Source: Tenacibaculum sp. (lineage in GTDB: Bacteria > Bacteroidota > Bacteroidia > Flavobacteriales > Flavobacteriaceae). From it: a stretch of DNA of 64,000 nt. The notes beneath the pieces are model-generated. The model ran no database searches. It saw only the letters and a list, made by a program, of their open reading frames with translations, and was not told the origin of the DNA. The DNA is taken from positions 284,022 through 348,021 of the forward strand of contig JAKVCX010000007.1 of NCBI GenBank assembly GCA_022448525.1. Reading direction: 5' to 3'. The position numbers and the translations under genes were made by a program. This document shows, piece by piece, positions 27,532 through 36,621 of the stretch (positions are counted from its first letter, which is position 1; each line of letters opens with the position of its first letter).

Positions 27532-27605
27532 CTCCCCCTCTTGGGCTCGAACCAAGGACCCTCTGATTAACAGTCAGATGCTCTAACCAACTGAGCTAAG
27601 GAGGA
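27532..27605 (-). tRNA. trnN: tRNA-Asn (anticodon GTT)
   Basis: A 74-nt cloverleaf: acceptor TCCTCCT/AGGGGGA with one T-G wobble, D-arm GCTC/GAGC, anticodon arm TCTGA-CTGTTAA-TCAGA with anticodon GTT, T-arm CTTGG-TTCGAGC-CCAAG, discriminator G. The 3' CCA is not encoded. No integrated element is seen next to it. The rest of the 27299-27799 gap holds the terminator at 27491 and the sucA promoter. Confidence 0.95.
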
Positions 27606-27752
27606 GTTTGCGACACTTGTTTTGTGTTTTGCGAGTGCAAATATAACACCCTTTTTTTAATTTGCAAGCTTTTTTCAAAAAAAATAAAAAAATATTTTTT
27701 TCGTCCTCAGAATTAAAATTTTAAAAATAGAATGCTATTGTACTAAAAATTG

Positions 27753-27760
27753 TATTTTTG
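27753..27760 (+). promoter_or_regulatory. Probable -7 element for sucA
   Basis: TATTTTTG matches TAnnTTTG, 39 bp before the ATG at 27800. A good -33 TTTG at the usual spacing is not seen. A candidate TTG ends only 12 bp upstream. Confidence 0.5.
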
Positions 27761-27799
27761 TCTTTGTTATTCTTATTACAGAAAAGTACAATTGTATAT

Positions 27800-30529
27800 A
27801 TGGACAAGTTTTCGTTCTTAAATGCAGCACATGTAGGTTTTATAAGTGAGCTGTATGAACAATACCAAAAAAACCCAGATGCAGTAGAACCAAGTTGGAG
27901 AAGTTTTTTCCAAGGTTATGATTTGGCTAACGAGAATTTTTCGTTAACCGATGAGGAAGAAGAAGTTGAAATTCCTGAAGAAGTTCGCAAAGAATTTTTA
28001 GTAATCGATTTAATTAATGGATATCGTACAAGAGGTCATTTATTTACCAAAACGAATCCAGTAAGAGAACGAAGAAAATATACGCCAACTCTAGACTTAG
28101 AGAACTTTGGATTAACCCAAAACGATTTATCAACTGTTTTTAATGCTGGTCAAATTTTAGGAATTGGACCAAAAACATTAGATATAATAATTCAACACTT
28201 ACAAGCAATTTATTGCGATAGTATCGGAGTTGAATATATGTATCTAAGAAATCCGGAGGAAATTAAATGGTGGCATAATCGTTTAAATCAAAACGATAAT
28301 CACCCAAGTTATAATTTAGATGAGAAGAAATACATTTTATCTAAGTTAAACCAAGCTTCAACGTTCGAGAGTTTTTTACAAACTAAATATGTTGGTCAAA
28401 AACGATTTTCAGTTGAAGGAGGAGAAACTTTAATTCCTGGAATTAGTGTTGCCTTAAGAGATGCAGCTGAAAAATTTGGAGTTCAAGAATGTGTTTTAGG
28501 AATGGCACACCGTGGTCGTTTGAATACATTAGTTAATATCTTCAAAAAACCAGTTCGCGATTTATTCAGTGAATTCGAAGGTAAAGATTTCGAAGATGAA
28601 ACGATTGATGGGGATGTGAAATATCACTTAGGTTTAACTTTAAGTAAATCTTACAGAGGAGGCCAAGAGATGAAGATGAATTTAGTTCCAAATCCTTCTC
28701 ACTTAGAAACTGTGGATGCAGTTGCTGAAGGAATTGTAAGAGCTAAAGTAGATTTAGATTATGATGGTGATGATGCCAAGATATTACCAATCTTAGTGCA
28801 TGGAGATGCTGCAATCGCAGGTCAAGGAATTGTATATGAAGTTGTGCAAATGGCACAATTAAATGGATACAAAACAGGAGGTACTATTCATGTTGTAGTA
28901 AATAACCAAGTCGGATTTACTACAAATTATTTAGATGCTCGTTCGAGTACATATTGTACGGATGTAGCAAAGGTTACTTTGTCTCCAGTTTTACATGTTA
29001 ATGCTGATGACGCTGAAGCTGTTTGCCATGCAATGCAAATTGCAGTAGAGTATAGAGCTCGATTCAAAAAGGATGTTTTTATTGATTTATTAGGATACCG
29101 TAAATATGGTCATAACGAAGGAGATGAACCTAGCTTTACACAACCTAAGTTATATAAGATTATTAAGAAGCATAAAAATGCTAAAGAAATTTATGTAGAA
29201 AAATTAGTAGAAGAAGGTTCTATTACAAAAGACTACGTAAAACAAATCACTGAAGAATTTAAAGATCATTTAGAAGCTGAATTTACAGAGTCTAAAAAGA
29301 AAACAACTTCTAAGATTCAAGATTTCATGCCAGATGTTTGGGATGGATTTGTAAGAAAGCAATTAGAAGATATGTTACAACCAGTTGATACTAGTTATTC
29401 AGTTGAAGCATTAAAAGGAATTGCAAAAGTAATATCATCAACACCAGAAGGGCATAAGTTTGTTCGTAAAGCGGAACGTATTTTACAAGGTCGTTCTAAA
29501 ATGGTGTTTGAAGACAATAAATTAGATTGGGGTACAGCTGAGAATTTAGCATATGGTACTCTATTAGAAGAAGGATTCAATGTTCGTATTTCTGGAGAAG
29601 ATGTAGAAAGAGGTACTTTCTCTCATCGTCACGCAATTATGCGAGATGAAAATACATTAGAACGTGTTAATCTTTTAAATACCAATCCAAATAACAAAGG
29701 AGAATTAACAATCTTCAACTCTCATTTATCAGAATACGGAGTTTTAGGTTTCGATTACGGTTATGCAATGGCGGCTCCAAATACGTTAACTATTTGGGAA
29801 GCACAGTTTGGTGATTTCGCTAACGGAGCACAAATCGTTTTCGATCAATATATTTCATCTGCTGAAGATAAGTGGAAACTTCAAAACGGATTGGTAATGT
29901 TATTGCCACATGGTTATGAAGGTCAAGGACCAGAGCACTCTTCTGCGAGAATAGAACGTTTCTTACAATCGTCTTCTACCGATAACTGGACAATTGCGAA
30001 TTGTTCAACACCGGCGAATATTTATCACATTTTACGTCGCCAAATGAAACGTGAATTCAGAAAACCTTTAGTAGTATTTACACCAAAAAGTTTATTACGT
30101 TTACCAGCTGCGGTTAGTACAATAGAAGAATTAGCTGAAGGAGGATTCCAAGAAGTTATTGATGATACTATTGATACTGCTAACGTAAAGAAAATGGTAT
30201 TTTGTACTGGTAAATTTTATTACGATTTATTAGCTGAAAGAAATAAGTTAGAGAGAAATGATGTTGCTTTAGTAAGGATAGAGCAATTATTCCCATTACA
30301 TAATGATAAGATCAAAGCTGTAATGGATAGATATCCAAACGTTGAACGTTATGTTTGGGCGCAAGAAGAACCTAAAAATATGGGATCTTGGTCTTACATG
30401 TTAGAGCGTTTTGAATTAGCTAGATTAGAGTGTGCTTCTGAAGAATACAGAGCGGCTCCAGCTGCAGGTTCAAGCACACGTTTTAAAGAACGTCATCAAG
30501 CAATTATTGACAAAGTTTTTGATAAATAA
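27800..30529 (+). CDS. sucA: 2-oxoglutarate dehydrogenase E1 component
   Basis: The E1 subunit of the 2-oxoglutarate dehydrogenase complex uses thiamine diphosphate to decarboxylate 2-oxoglutarate and transfers the succinyl group to the lipoyl arm of E2, in the TCA cycle. The 909-residue protein from [15 protein letters not shown] shows the E1 N-terminal motif ([19 protein letters not shown]), the GMAHRGRLN segment, the ThDP site GDAAIAGQG...[10 protein letters not shown], the [17 protein letters not shown] loop, and in the C-terminal half the HRHA and [16 protein letters not shown] motifs. An upstream in-frame ATG at 27758 is rejected because it precedes the conserved N-terminus and overlaps the promoter. 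sucB follows 32 bp downstream, an operon. Confidence 0.97.
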   Translation: MDKFSFLNAAHVGFISELYEQYQKNPDAVEPSWRSFFQGYDLANENFSLTDEEEEVEIPEEVRKEFLVIDLINGYRTRGHLFTKTNPVRERRKYTPTLDLENFGLTQNDLSTVFNAGQILGIGPKTLDIIIQHLQAIYCDSIGVEYMYLRNPEEIKWWHNRLNQNDNHPSYNLDEKKYILSKLNQASTFESFLQTKYVGQKRFSVEGGETLIPGISVALRDAAEKFGVQECVLGMAHRGRLNTLVNIFKKPVRDLFSEFEGKDFEDETIDGDVKYHLGLTLSKSYRGGQEMKMNLVPNPSHLETVDAVAEGIVRAKVDLDYDGDDAKILPILVHGDAAIAGQGIVYEVVQMAQLNGYKTGGTIHVVVNNQVGFTTNYLDARSSTYCTDVAKVTLSPVLHVNADDAEAVCHAMQIAVEYRARFKKDVFIDLLGYRKYGHNEGDEPSFTQPKLYKIIKKHKNAKEIYVEKLVEEGSITKDYVKQITEEFKDHLEAEFTESKKKTTSKIQDFMPDVWDGFVRKQLEDMLQPVDTSYSVEALKGIAKVISSTPEGHKFVRKAERILQGRSKMVFEDNKLDWGTAENLAYGTLLEEGFNVRISGEDVERGTFSHRHAIMRDENTLERVNLLNTNPNNKGELTIFNSHLSEYGVLGFDYGYAMAAPNTLTIWEAQFGDFANGAQIVFDQYISSAEDKWKLQNGLVMLLPHGYEGQGPEHSSARIERFLQSSSTDNWTIANCSTPANIYHILRRQMKREFRKPLVVFTPKSLLRLPAAVSTIEELAEGGFQEVIDDTIDTANVKKMVFCTGKFYYDLLAERNKLERNDVALVRIEQLFPLHNDKIKAVMDRYPNVERYVWAQEEPKNMGSWSYMLERFELARLECASEEYRAAPAAGSSTRFKERHQAIIDKVFDK

Positions 30530-30561
30530 AGAATAAAATAAACTCAGAAAAAAAAGAAAAT

Positions 30562-31770
30562 ATGAGTGTTTTAGAAATGAAAGTTCCTTCTCCGGGGGAA
30601 TCAATTACAGAAGTAGAAATAGCAACTTGGTTAGTTGAAGATGGTGATTACGTAGAGAAAGATCAACCAATTGCAGAAGTTGATTCTGACAAAGCTACGT
30701 TAGAATTACCTGCGGAAGAAAGCGGAATTATCACTTTAAAAGCTGAGGAAGGAGATGCAGTAGCAGTTGGTGCAGTTGTATGTCATATAGATATGAGTGC
30801 TGCTAAACCAGAAGGGGGTGAAGAGAAAAAAGAAGCTCCAAAAGCAGAAGAAAAGAAGGAAGCACCAAAAGCGGAACCAGCTAAGGAAACTTACGCAACA
30901 GGAACAGCTTCTCCAGCAGCTAAGAAAATTTTAGCTGAAAAAGGAATGAGTGCTTCTGACGTTAAAGGATCAGGAAAAGATGGTAGAGTAACAAAGGATG
31001 ACGCTGTAAAAGCAGTTCCATCAATGGGAACTCCAGGAATGGGATCAAGAGGAGTAGAGCGTAAGAAGTTATCAATGTTACGTAGAAAAGTAGCAGAGCG
31101 TTTAGTTTCTGTGAAAAACGAAACAGCAATGTTAACTACGTTCAACGAAGTTAATATGCAACCAATTTTTGATTTACGTAAAGAATATAAAGAAGACTTT
31201 AAAGCTAAACACGGTGTTGGTTTAGGATTTATGAGTTTCTTTACATTAGCTTGTGTTCGTGCATTACAAATGTACCCAGCTGTAAATTCAATGATTGATG
31301 GTAAAGAAATGGTGTCTTATGACTTCCAAGATATTTCAATTGCAGTTTCTGGACCAAAAGGATTAATGGTTCCAGTAATTAGAAATGCTGAAAACTTAAC
31401 ATTTAGAGGTGTTGAGAGCGAAGTGAAGCGTTTAGCAATCAGAGCTCGTGAAGGACAAATTACTGTTGATGAAATGACAGGTGGAACATTCACAATTACT
31501 AATGGTGGTGTGTTTGGTTCTATGTTATCAACTCCAATTATCAATCCTCCACAAAGTGCAATTTTAGGAATGCATAATATCGTTAATCGTCCTATGGCTG
31601 TTAATGGTGAAGTAGTGATTCAACCAATTATGTACGTGGCTTTATCTTACGATCACAGAATTATTGATGGTAAAGAATCTGTAGGTTTCTTAGTTGCTGT
31701 TAAAGAAGCATTAGAAAACCCAGTAGAATTACTTATGGGAGGAAATCCTAAGAAAGCTTTAGAAATGTAA
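30562..31770 (+). CDS. sucB: 2-oxoglutarate dehydrogenase E2 (dihydrolipoamide succinyltransferase)
   Basis: This E2 core subunit transfers succinyl from lipoate to CoA. It has 402 residues: a lipoyl domain at 1-77 with the lipoylated Lys in [10 protein letters not shown], an Ala/Lys/Glu/Pro-rich linker (residues ~80-110), an E3-binding domain ([20 protein letters not shown]), and a catalytic domain with the His of [10 protein letters not shown] near the C-terminus. It is co-transcribed with sucA and closed by a terminator at 31799. E3 (lipoamide dehydrogenase) is not in the window. Confidence 0.97.
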   Translation: MSVLEMKVPSPGESITEVEIATWLVEDGDYVEKDQPIAEVDSDKATLELPAEESGIITLKAEEGDAVAVGAVVCHIDMSAAKPEGGEEKKEAPKAEEKKEAPKAEPAKETYATGTASPAAKKILAEKGMSASDVKGSGKDGRVTKDDAVKAVPSMGTPGMGSRGVERKKLSMLRRKVAERLVSVKNETAMLTTFNEVNMQPIFDLRKEYKEDFKAKHGVGLGFMSFFTLACVRALQMYPAVNSMIDGKEMVSYDFQDISIAVSGPKGLMVPVIRNAENLTFRGVESEVKRLAIRAREGQITVDEMTGGTFTITNGGVFGSMLSTPIINPPQSAILGMHNIVNRPMAVNGEVVIQPIMYVALSYDHRIIDGKESVGFLVAVKEALENPVELLMGGNPKKALEM

Positions 31771-31798
31771 TCTTATTACATATTGAGAATATAAAATT

Positions 31799-31832
31799 AA
31801 ACCCTATACTAAATCAGTGTAGGGTTTTTTTT
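31799..31832 (+). terminator. Terminator of sucAB
   Basis: AAACCCTA pairs with TAGGGTTT and is followed by eight T residues, 28 bp after the sucB stop. Confidence 0.85.
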
Positions 31833-31857
31833 ATGTAAAAAAATACTTACTTATTAA

Positions 31858-33066
31858 ATGGAATCAAAGAATCAAAAAACTGCTATTACTTCAAAAAGAA
31901 TTGAATTGCTAGATGTATATAGAGGATTTGCTATTCTTGGAATTTTTGTTGTGAATATTGTAATTATGAACTCAACTTTTTTGAATCAAGATGAGTATGC
32001 TAAACAATGGACTTCTAGTTTAGATATTGCTATTCAGAAAGTATTACAGTTGTTTTTTTACACAAAGTTTTTTCCAATATTCTCGCTATTATTTGGCTTA
32101 GGTATTTCAATGCAAGCGGTTAAACTTTCTGAAAAGGGAAAATTGACCAAAGCTTTCTTCTTTAGGCGAATGTTTTTCCTGTTTGTGTTTGGTGTTTTAC
32201 ATATTTTATTGTTGTGGTCTGGAGATGTTTTGAATATGTACGCTTTGTTAGGTTTGTTGACCGTTTTTTTGATTAAGAAGTCTAATAAATTAATACTAGG
32301 CTTATCGGTTTTCTTTTTATTGTTTCCGTTTTATGATTACATATTTGAGCAAGTATTCACTTTTTTAGGTTATAATCCTGGAATATATTTAGAAGGATAT
32401 ACAGGAGAAAGTGTCAACAAAATTATTTCGGAAGGAACTTATGTAGAAGGAATTCAATTGAGAATTCTTGAATATTTATCAAACTTTCCCATGTTAGTTG
32501 GATTCTTAGCTCCAATTGCATTGTCTATGTTTTTACTTGGGATGTATTTGGGTAAAAATAAGATGTATGAAAATTTAGAAACTTTCATTTTCAAAATTAG
32601 AAAACCAGCAATTCTAATAGCTTTATTATCCAATATATATAGAATTTGTTTCTTGTATATAATAGTGAAATTAGATGTATATAAAATTGATTTCGCACGT
32701 CAAATATTTATAAAACTCATGGTGATTTCCGATGTAATCATGGGGTTGTTTTATCTATGGATTTTAGGATGGTTGTGGTATAAAACAAAAGCTAGAGTAT
32801 TATTGAAACCATTGCAATTTGCTGGAAAAATGGCGATGACAAATTATTTAATGCACAGTTTTATCGGGTTGATTTTATTTTCATCTATTGGTTTTAGTTT
32901 ATACGAAACGTTGAGTCCAACAGAGACTTTTTTAACAGCAATCATTGTGTTTGCTTTTCAGATTTTTTTTAGCAAAATTTGGTTGAAGTATTTTCAGTTT
33001 GGTCCAATGGAATGGCTTTGGAGATGTTTAACTTATAGGAAGTTATTTAAACTAAAAAGAAACTAA
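31858..33066 (+). CDS. DUF418 family multi-pass membrane protein
   Basis: A 402-residue inner-membrane protein with about 8-10 hydrophobic segments. The N-terminal RIELLDVYRGFAILGIFVVNI and the C-terminal FGPMEWLWRCLTYRK are characteristic of the DUF418/YeiB-like family, which is related to acyltransferase-3 membrane proteins and often called a putative transporter. No substrate is established. It begins 26 bp after the sucAB terminator and has no obvious consensus promoter. Its stop codon lies 10 bp from the convergent gene at 33077, with no terminator hairpin between them. Confidence 0.85.
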   Translation: MESKNQKTAITSKRIELLDVYRGFAILGIFVVNIVIMNSTFLNQDEYAKQWTSSLDIAIQKVLQLFFYTKFFPIFSLLFGLGISMQAVKLSEKGKLTKAFFFRRMFFLFVFGVLHILLLWSGDVLNMYALLGLLTVFLIKKSNKLILGLSVFFLLFPFYDYIFEQVFTFLGYNPGIYLEGYTGESVNKIISEGTYVEGIQLRILEYLSNFPMLVGFLAPIALSMFLLGMYLGKNKMYENLETFIFKIRKPAILIALLSNIYRICFLYIIVKLDVYKIDFARQIFIKLMVISDVIMGLFYLWILGWLWYKTKARVLLKPLQFAGKMAMTNYLMHSFIGLILFSSIGFSLYETLSPTETFLTAIIVFAFQIFFSKIWLKYFQFGPMEWLWRCLTYRKLFKLKRN

Positions 33067-33076
33067 GAAGGGATGA

Positions 33077-33544
33077 TTATTCTTTGGCGAATTTAATGTC
33101 AAATGATTTTACTGGATATCCATCTATTATAATTTCAGTAGTTGTTTTATAAGCGTAAATATTGTCCTTCTTAGAGAAGTTTTTACCAACGATATTATAA
33201 GTGAGTTTCACCTTTTCAACAGAATCGGAAATCGTTGAAATATTATTTACCACTGTTATATTTTCAATGTTGACGCCTTCTAAATTTTTGATCTCGATAA
33301 TTTCATTTTGAGATAGATTTTGTAATTGTGATATTAGATCTGTTTCAAAATCCGGATGAATCTCTTTTAATTTTAGTAAGTCAAAATACCTCGTAAGTTT
33401 CTCTTTGAAAATGGCGTTTTCACCTTTTTCAAACTCAGCTACTTTAGAGATTACTTCATCTATTGCGGCTTCTTTATTCAAAGATGGACCATTCGCACAA
33501 GACCAAATAAATAAAACCGCGATTATGTAAATTAGTTTTTTCAT
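33077..33544 (-). CDS. Small lipoprotein, unknown function
   Basis: This 155-residue protein starts MKKLIYIIAVLFIWSCANG, a clear lipobox (W-S-C). The mature part is helical in the first half (EVISKVAEFEKGENAIFKEKL) and beta-rich after (VNIENITVVNNISTISD...). No family is recognised. Its start overlaps the stop of the upstream gene by four bases (ATGA), so the two are translationally coupled and probably act together at the envelope. Confidence 0.7.
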   Translation of the reverse strand: MKKLIYIIAVLFIWSCANGPSLNKEAAIDEVISKVAEFEKGENAIFKEKLTRYFDLLKLKEIHPDFETDLISQLQNLSQNEIIEIKNLEGVNIENITVVNNISTISDSVEKVKLTYNIVGKNFSKKDNIYAYKTTTEIIIDGYPVKSFDIKFAKE

Positions 33545-34434
33545 TTTACAATAAATTTAAGTTTTACAATTTTCCCGTTTCGAATAGATTTATCTAATAT
33601 TTTAATCCGTTCTAAACTCTTAGTTGGTGTAGAAATAAGTTGAATGAAACTCATTTTTGAATATATTTCAACACCTAATCGATTTCCATAAAAACGATAA
33701 ATTTCAACCTTGTCATCAATTAAATTATCAAGATTGGCTTTATGAGCTTTCCAATCTTTAATATTATTATTTGCATAATAATCTAACATTAAAGAATAAT
33801 CATCAGAGGCAATTCTAACCGTACTATTATTGTTAGATGCAAATGTACGTTTTATCGTGTCGGTTTTGTGGTAAGGAGAAGAGACTACGAAAGTAATTTG
33901 ATCTTCGGAAGTTGAATAACGAAAGCATCCTGTTGTATCTGTTTTAAAATAAAGTGGCGATTCATTTAGTGGAAGTATCGTAATGTCCAAATTAGTTTTA
34001 GTAATTGGTGTATCTGTAATATGGTCAACAAAACAAAAAACGTAGTCATGAGTTTTTGGTTGAAAGAAGTACCAACTCATTAAACAAATCCCAATTATTA
34101 AGGCGCCTAATTTGGTGTAATTGTTTTTCTTTGGAAGAGATTTTTCATGTTGATTTACGAAATCATTCCAGTTTAAGTACTCAACATATTTACTTAGCAA
34201 ATTCAAAATATCAATTCTTGGTAATTTGTCAGTTGAATTCTTACAATAGGTATAAAACCACTTTTCACTTACTTTTCCTTTAACTTTTTCGAATAAATCC
34301 TCTTGAAAAAGAACGATATCTTCTCCTTTCCATTCTTCAATAGTATTGGGAGCACTATGAGTTTTTAAAAAAGTGGTAACAATCTCTTTTTTAAGTAATT
34401 CAAAGTAAAAAATATCGGTTTTCTCTATAGACAA
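33541..34434 (-). CDS. Single-pass membrane protein with cytoplasmic helical head and periplasmic beta domain
   Basis: A 297-residue protein with no signal peptide. Residues 1-110 are helical and charged (SEKWFYTYCKNSTDKLPRI, ...LLSKYVEYLNWNDFV), a segment I associate with several uncharacterised Bacteroidota proteins of this layout. A single membrane span (LGALIIGICLMSWYFF) lies near 112-127. The remainder is predicted outside the cytoplasm, with a short carboxypeptidase-regulatory-like beta stretch (ITDTPITKTNLDITI ... TDTTGCFRYS). It is coupled to the downstream lipoprotein. A regulatory or sensing role is a guess. The divergent intergenic region carries phased TTTTACAA repeats (34452-34490). 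Confidence 0.55.
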   Translation of the reverse strand: MSIEKTDIFYFELLKKEIVTTFLKTHSAPNTIEEWKGEDIVLFQEDLFEKVKGKVSEKWFYTYCKNSTDKLPRIDILNLLSKYVEYLNWNDFVNQHEKSLPKKNNYTKLGALIIGICLMSWYFFQPKTHDYVFCFVDHITDTPITKTNLDITILPLNESPLYFKTDTTGCFRYSTSEDQITFVVSSPYHKTDTIKRTFASNNNSTVRIASDDYSLMLDYYANNNIKDWKAHKANLDNLIDDKVEIYRFYGNRLGVEIYSKMSFIQLISTPTKSLERIKILDKSIRNGKIVKLKFIVK

Positions 34435-34451
34435 TTTAATCTCTTTTTTTC

Positions 34452-34490
34452 TGTAAAATGTTTTACAAAGCTTTTACAAGTGTTTTACAA
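34452..34490. promoter_or_regulatory. Phased TTTTACAA repeats in a divergent promoter region
   Basis: TTTTACAA occurs at 34461-34468, 34472-34479 and 34483-34490, an exact 11-bp period (one helical turn). The first copy is also the right half of the inverted repeat TGTAAAATGTTTTACA (34452-34467). It lies between genes starting at 34434 (minus) and 34546 (plus). Confidence 0.55.
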
Positions 34491-34545
34491 ACCTATGTTT
34501 CATTCTAAAAATAAGTTTGTCGATATAATTATTAAATATAAAATT

Positions 34546-35403
34546 ATGAAAGTTTATTTAAAAGGAATTCAATTTCGAACTTTAATTGTAGTAATCCTTT
34601 TCTTTGGATTTGTTTCTTGTCATCAAGGGGCTGAGTATAAAGAAAACATTTCTGTTTCTGAGGTTAATGATATCGCTAATAATGTACCAAGTAAAGAAAT
34701 CGAAGTGGAGTTAAAAAAGGTCAAGATTCATCCGAATAACAAAATTGATCAGTTAAAAATAATTAAGTCAGGTACTATAAAATTAAAGGTAAAAAACGTA
34801 AAAAAAACCACTGCACGTATTCAAAGAGTTACCGAGAATTTCAATGCATATATAGCCAACTTAAAATATGTAAATAATTCATATCAAAAAGAGAATAGAT
34901 TTAAAATAAAGGTACCGAAGGAATATTTTGATGTGTTATTAGATAGTATCAGCAATTATGCAGAAGTTGTTGATCAAGAAACAATAAATACGCAAGATGT
35001 TACAGAGCAATTTGTCGATGTGTCTTCAAGATTAGAGACAAAGTTACAGGTAAAGGAACGTTATGAAAGTGTACTTCGTAAAAAGGCAAAAACTGTCGAA
35101 GAGATTATTTATGCAGAAGAAAAATTAGGAAGTATTCAAGAAGAAATTGAGGCAGCTCAAGGAAAATTGGAATATTTGTCGAATCGAGTAGCATTTAGTT
35201 CCATAGATATTACACTCTACGAGGAAATACCATATAAAGAAATCAAGATAGAAGAAGCTACTTTTTGGACAAAAAGTAAAGAAGGTTTACTGTTTGGTTG
35301 GACATTATTAGAAGACGTTCTTTTAGTGTTAGTTAATTCATGGTCAATACTATTACTTATTGCTGTGGGGATTTTGTTATATAGAAAGAGAAAAAGAGCT
35401 TAG
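34546..35403 (+). CDS. DUF4349 lipoprotein
   Basis: This is a 285-residue protein from MKVYLKGIQFRTLIVVILFFGFVSC, whose Cys gives a lipobox; a frame extension to 34480 would run into the operator repeats and is rejected. The body has the DUF4349 pattern: a beta/alpha segment (IKSGTIKLKVKNVKKTTARI), FVDVSSRLETKLQVKERYESVL, a coiled coil (EEIEAAQGKLEYLSNRV) and a C-terminal membrane segment (LLVLVNSWSILLLIAVGILLY) with a basic tail. The family is envelope-associated and of unknown function. It is transcribed divergently from the gene pair at 33077-34434. Confidence 0.8.
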   Translation: MKVYLKGIQFRTLIVVILFFGFVSCHQGAEYKENISVSEVNDIANNVPSKEIEVELKKVKIHPNNKIDQLKIIKSGTIKLKVKNVKKTTARIQRVTENFNAYIANLKYVNNSYQKENRFKIKVPKEYFDVLLDSISNYAEVVDQETINTQDVTEQFVDVSSRLETKLQVKERYESVLRKKAKTVEEIIYAEEKLGSIQEEIEAAQGKLEYLSNRVAFSSIDITLYEEIPYKEIKIEEATFWTKSKEGLLFGWTLLEDVLLVLVNSWSILLLIAVGILLYRKRKRA

Positions 35404-35421
35404 AATTAAGTGTTTAGAATT

Positions 35422-35448
35422 AAATCCTGTACTGCTGTACAGGATTTT
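35422..35448 (+). terminator. Terminator of the DUF4349 gene
   Basis: AAATCCTGTA pairs with TACAGGATTT around a six-base loop and ends in four T residues, 18 bp after the stop. Confidence 0.7.
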
Positions 35449-35489
35449 CATATATTTACGGTTTCTTAAATCCCTATAAATATATTATA

Positions 35490-36152
35490 ATGCTCCCTAA
35501 GCATTCTTTTTTGATTTTATTCATATTATTTAGTTTACTAGATATTTCTTGTATCTATTTAGATGCTAAAGAATTATTATGGTTACCTAGAACCTTAAGT
35601 TTAATCTCAGTAGTTTTATTTGGTTATTATTCAATAAAAAAAGTCCCATTTAGCTTTTGGGTACTATCAACCTTTATAGTTTTAACAGGATTTTTATTTT
35701 CTCTTGATGATTATACCTTACTAGGAATGTTATGTTTAATCGGTCTACGATTATCTTGGTTAAAATTAATGTTTGATATAAATACTAAGATTGATAAGAC
35801 GATTCTTCTAATAGCATTTGCTATTACAACGACTTTGTTTGGTGTGATTTTGTATTTACTGTACACCGATTCTATTTTCTATTATTTGTCGATTGTAACT
35901 ACGATCGGATTAGTATTAATATTATCTACCTCTTTTTCATTACTTACAACAAAAGGATTGAAGTTTGGAAATAAAGAAATGATTATTTCCATAGGAATTT
36001 TTATTCTATCAGATGCATTATCTGGATCAAAGAAAATAGGAGGAACTTCCTTGTTTTACATTATTTTGAGTGTTGTATTATACAATACAGCGTACTTTTT
36101 TCTGATGAAAGCGTTAATTAAAAACATTTCTCGTAATCGATTAAAATCTTGA
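35490..36152 (+). CDS. Multi-pass membrane protein, possibly YhhN/lysoplasmalogenase-like
   Basis: A 220-residue, very hydrophobic protein with seven or eight predicted membrane segments (FLILFILFSLLDISCIYL, LISVVLFGYYSI, WVLSTFIVLTGFLF, ILLIAFAITTTLFGVILYLL, ISIGIFILSDALSG, YIILSVVLYNTAYFFL). Size and layout, including a late F-x-x-S-D segment, recall the YhhN family (lysoplasmalogenase-like), but the similarity is faint and I do not see a full catalytic signature. It sits alone between a terminator and the VOC gene. Confidence 0.5.
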   Translation: MLPKHSFLILFILFSLLDISCIYLDAKELLWLPRTLSLISVVLFGYYSIKKVPFSFWVLSTFIVLTGFLFSLDDYTLLGMLCLIGLRLSWLKLMFDINTKIDKTILLIAFAITTTLFGVILYLLYTDSIFYYLSIVTTIGLVLILSTSFSLLTTKGLKFGNKEMIISIGIFILSDALSGSKKIGGTSLFYIILSVVLYNTAYFFLMKALIKNISRNRLKS

Positions 36153-36201
36153 TTTGCTTATTTTTCTGGTGTTAATGTTGTAACTTGAAAAAGTTAACCA
36201 A

Positions 36202-36585
36202 ATGAATCTTACCATGAAATTAGGAGCCTTCTCAATTAGTTTAGCTGTAAAAAGTTTACAAAAATCAAAAGAGTTTTATGAAACTTTGGGGTTTTCTGTA
36301 TTTGCTGGTGAATTGGAACGTAATTACTTAATCATGAAGAATGGGAATTCACTAATTGGACTATTTCAAGGAATGTTTGAGAATAATATTCTAACATTTA
36401 ATCCAGGTTGGGATGAAAGTGCGAATGCTTTAGAAGAATTTGATGATGTTAGAAGTATTCAAAAACATTTAAAAGAAAATCATATAAAATTGGAAAAAGA
36501 AGCTGATGAAACAACAAGTGGTCCTGCAAGTATAGTATTTTTTGATCCTGACGGAAATACAATTTTAATTGACCAACATGTATAA
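36202..36585 (+). CDS. VOC-superfamily (glyoxalase/bleomycin-resistance fold) protein
   Basis: This 127-residue protein has a single VOC domain: the opening beta strand ISLAVKSLQKSKEFYETLGF, a middle NYLIMKNGNSLIGLFQG, and the closing SIVFFDPDGNTILIDQH with the typical F-x-D-P-D-G-N motif. Potential metal ligands include the final Asp/His region, but the usual first-strand His is replaced (LAV), so metal binding is uncertain. Such single-domain proteins act as lyases, dioxygenases or antibiotic-binding proteins; the substrate is unknown. A second ATG four codons in (36214) is an alternative start. Confidence 0.8.
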   Translation: MNLTMKLGAFSISLAVKSLQKSKEFYETLGFSVFAGELERNYLIMKNGNSLIGLFQGMFENNILTFNPGWDESANALEEFDDVRSIQKHLKENHIKLEKEADETTSGPASIVFFDPDGNTILIDQHV

Positions 36586-36588
36586 AAT

Positions 36589-36618
36589 AAACGCCTCTCA
36601 ATTTGAGAGGCGTTTTTT
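36589..36618. terminator. Bidirectional terminator between VOC gene and amylase gene
   Basis: AAACGCCTCTC and GAGAGGCGTTT flank a short loop, with T residues on the plus side and A residues on the other, three bases after the VOC stop and just before the amylase stop at 36622. Confidence 0.85.
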
Positions 36619-36621
36619 TAT

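Noticed and set aside
27440..27580. A short plus-strand ORF crossing the tRNA-Asn terminator and tRNA
   Set aside because: It runs through an RNA gene and its terminator, so its hydrophobic-looking translation is accidental.
27532..27605. tRNA-Asn as an integration site for a mobile element
   Set aside because: No integrase, direct repeat of the tRNA 3' end or atypical block was found on either side.
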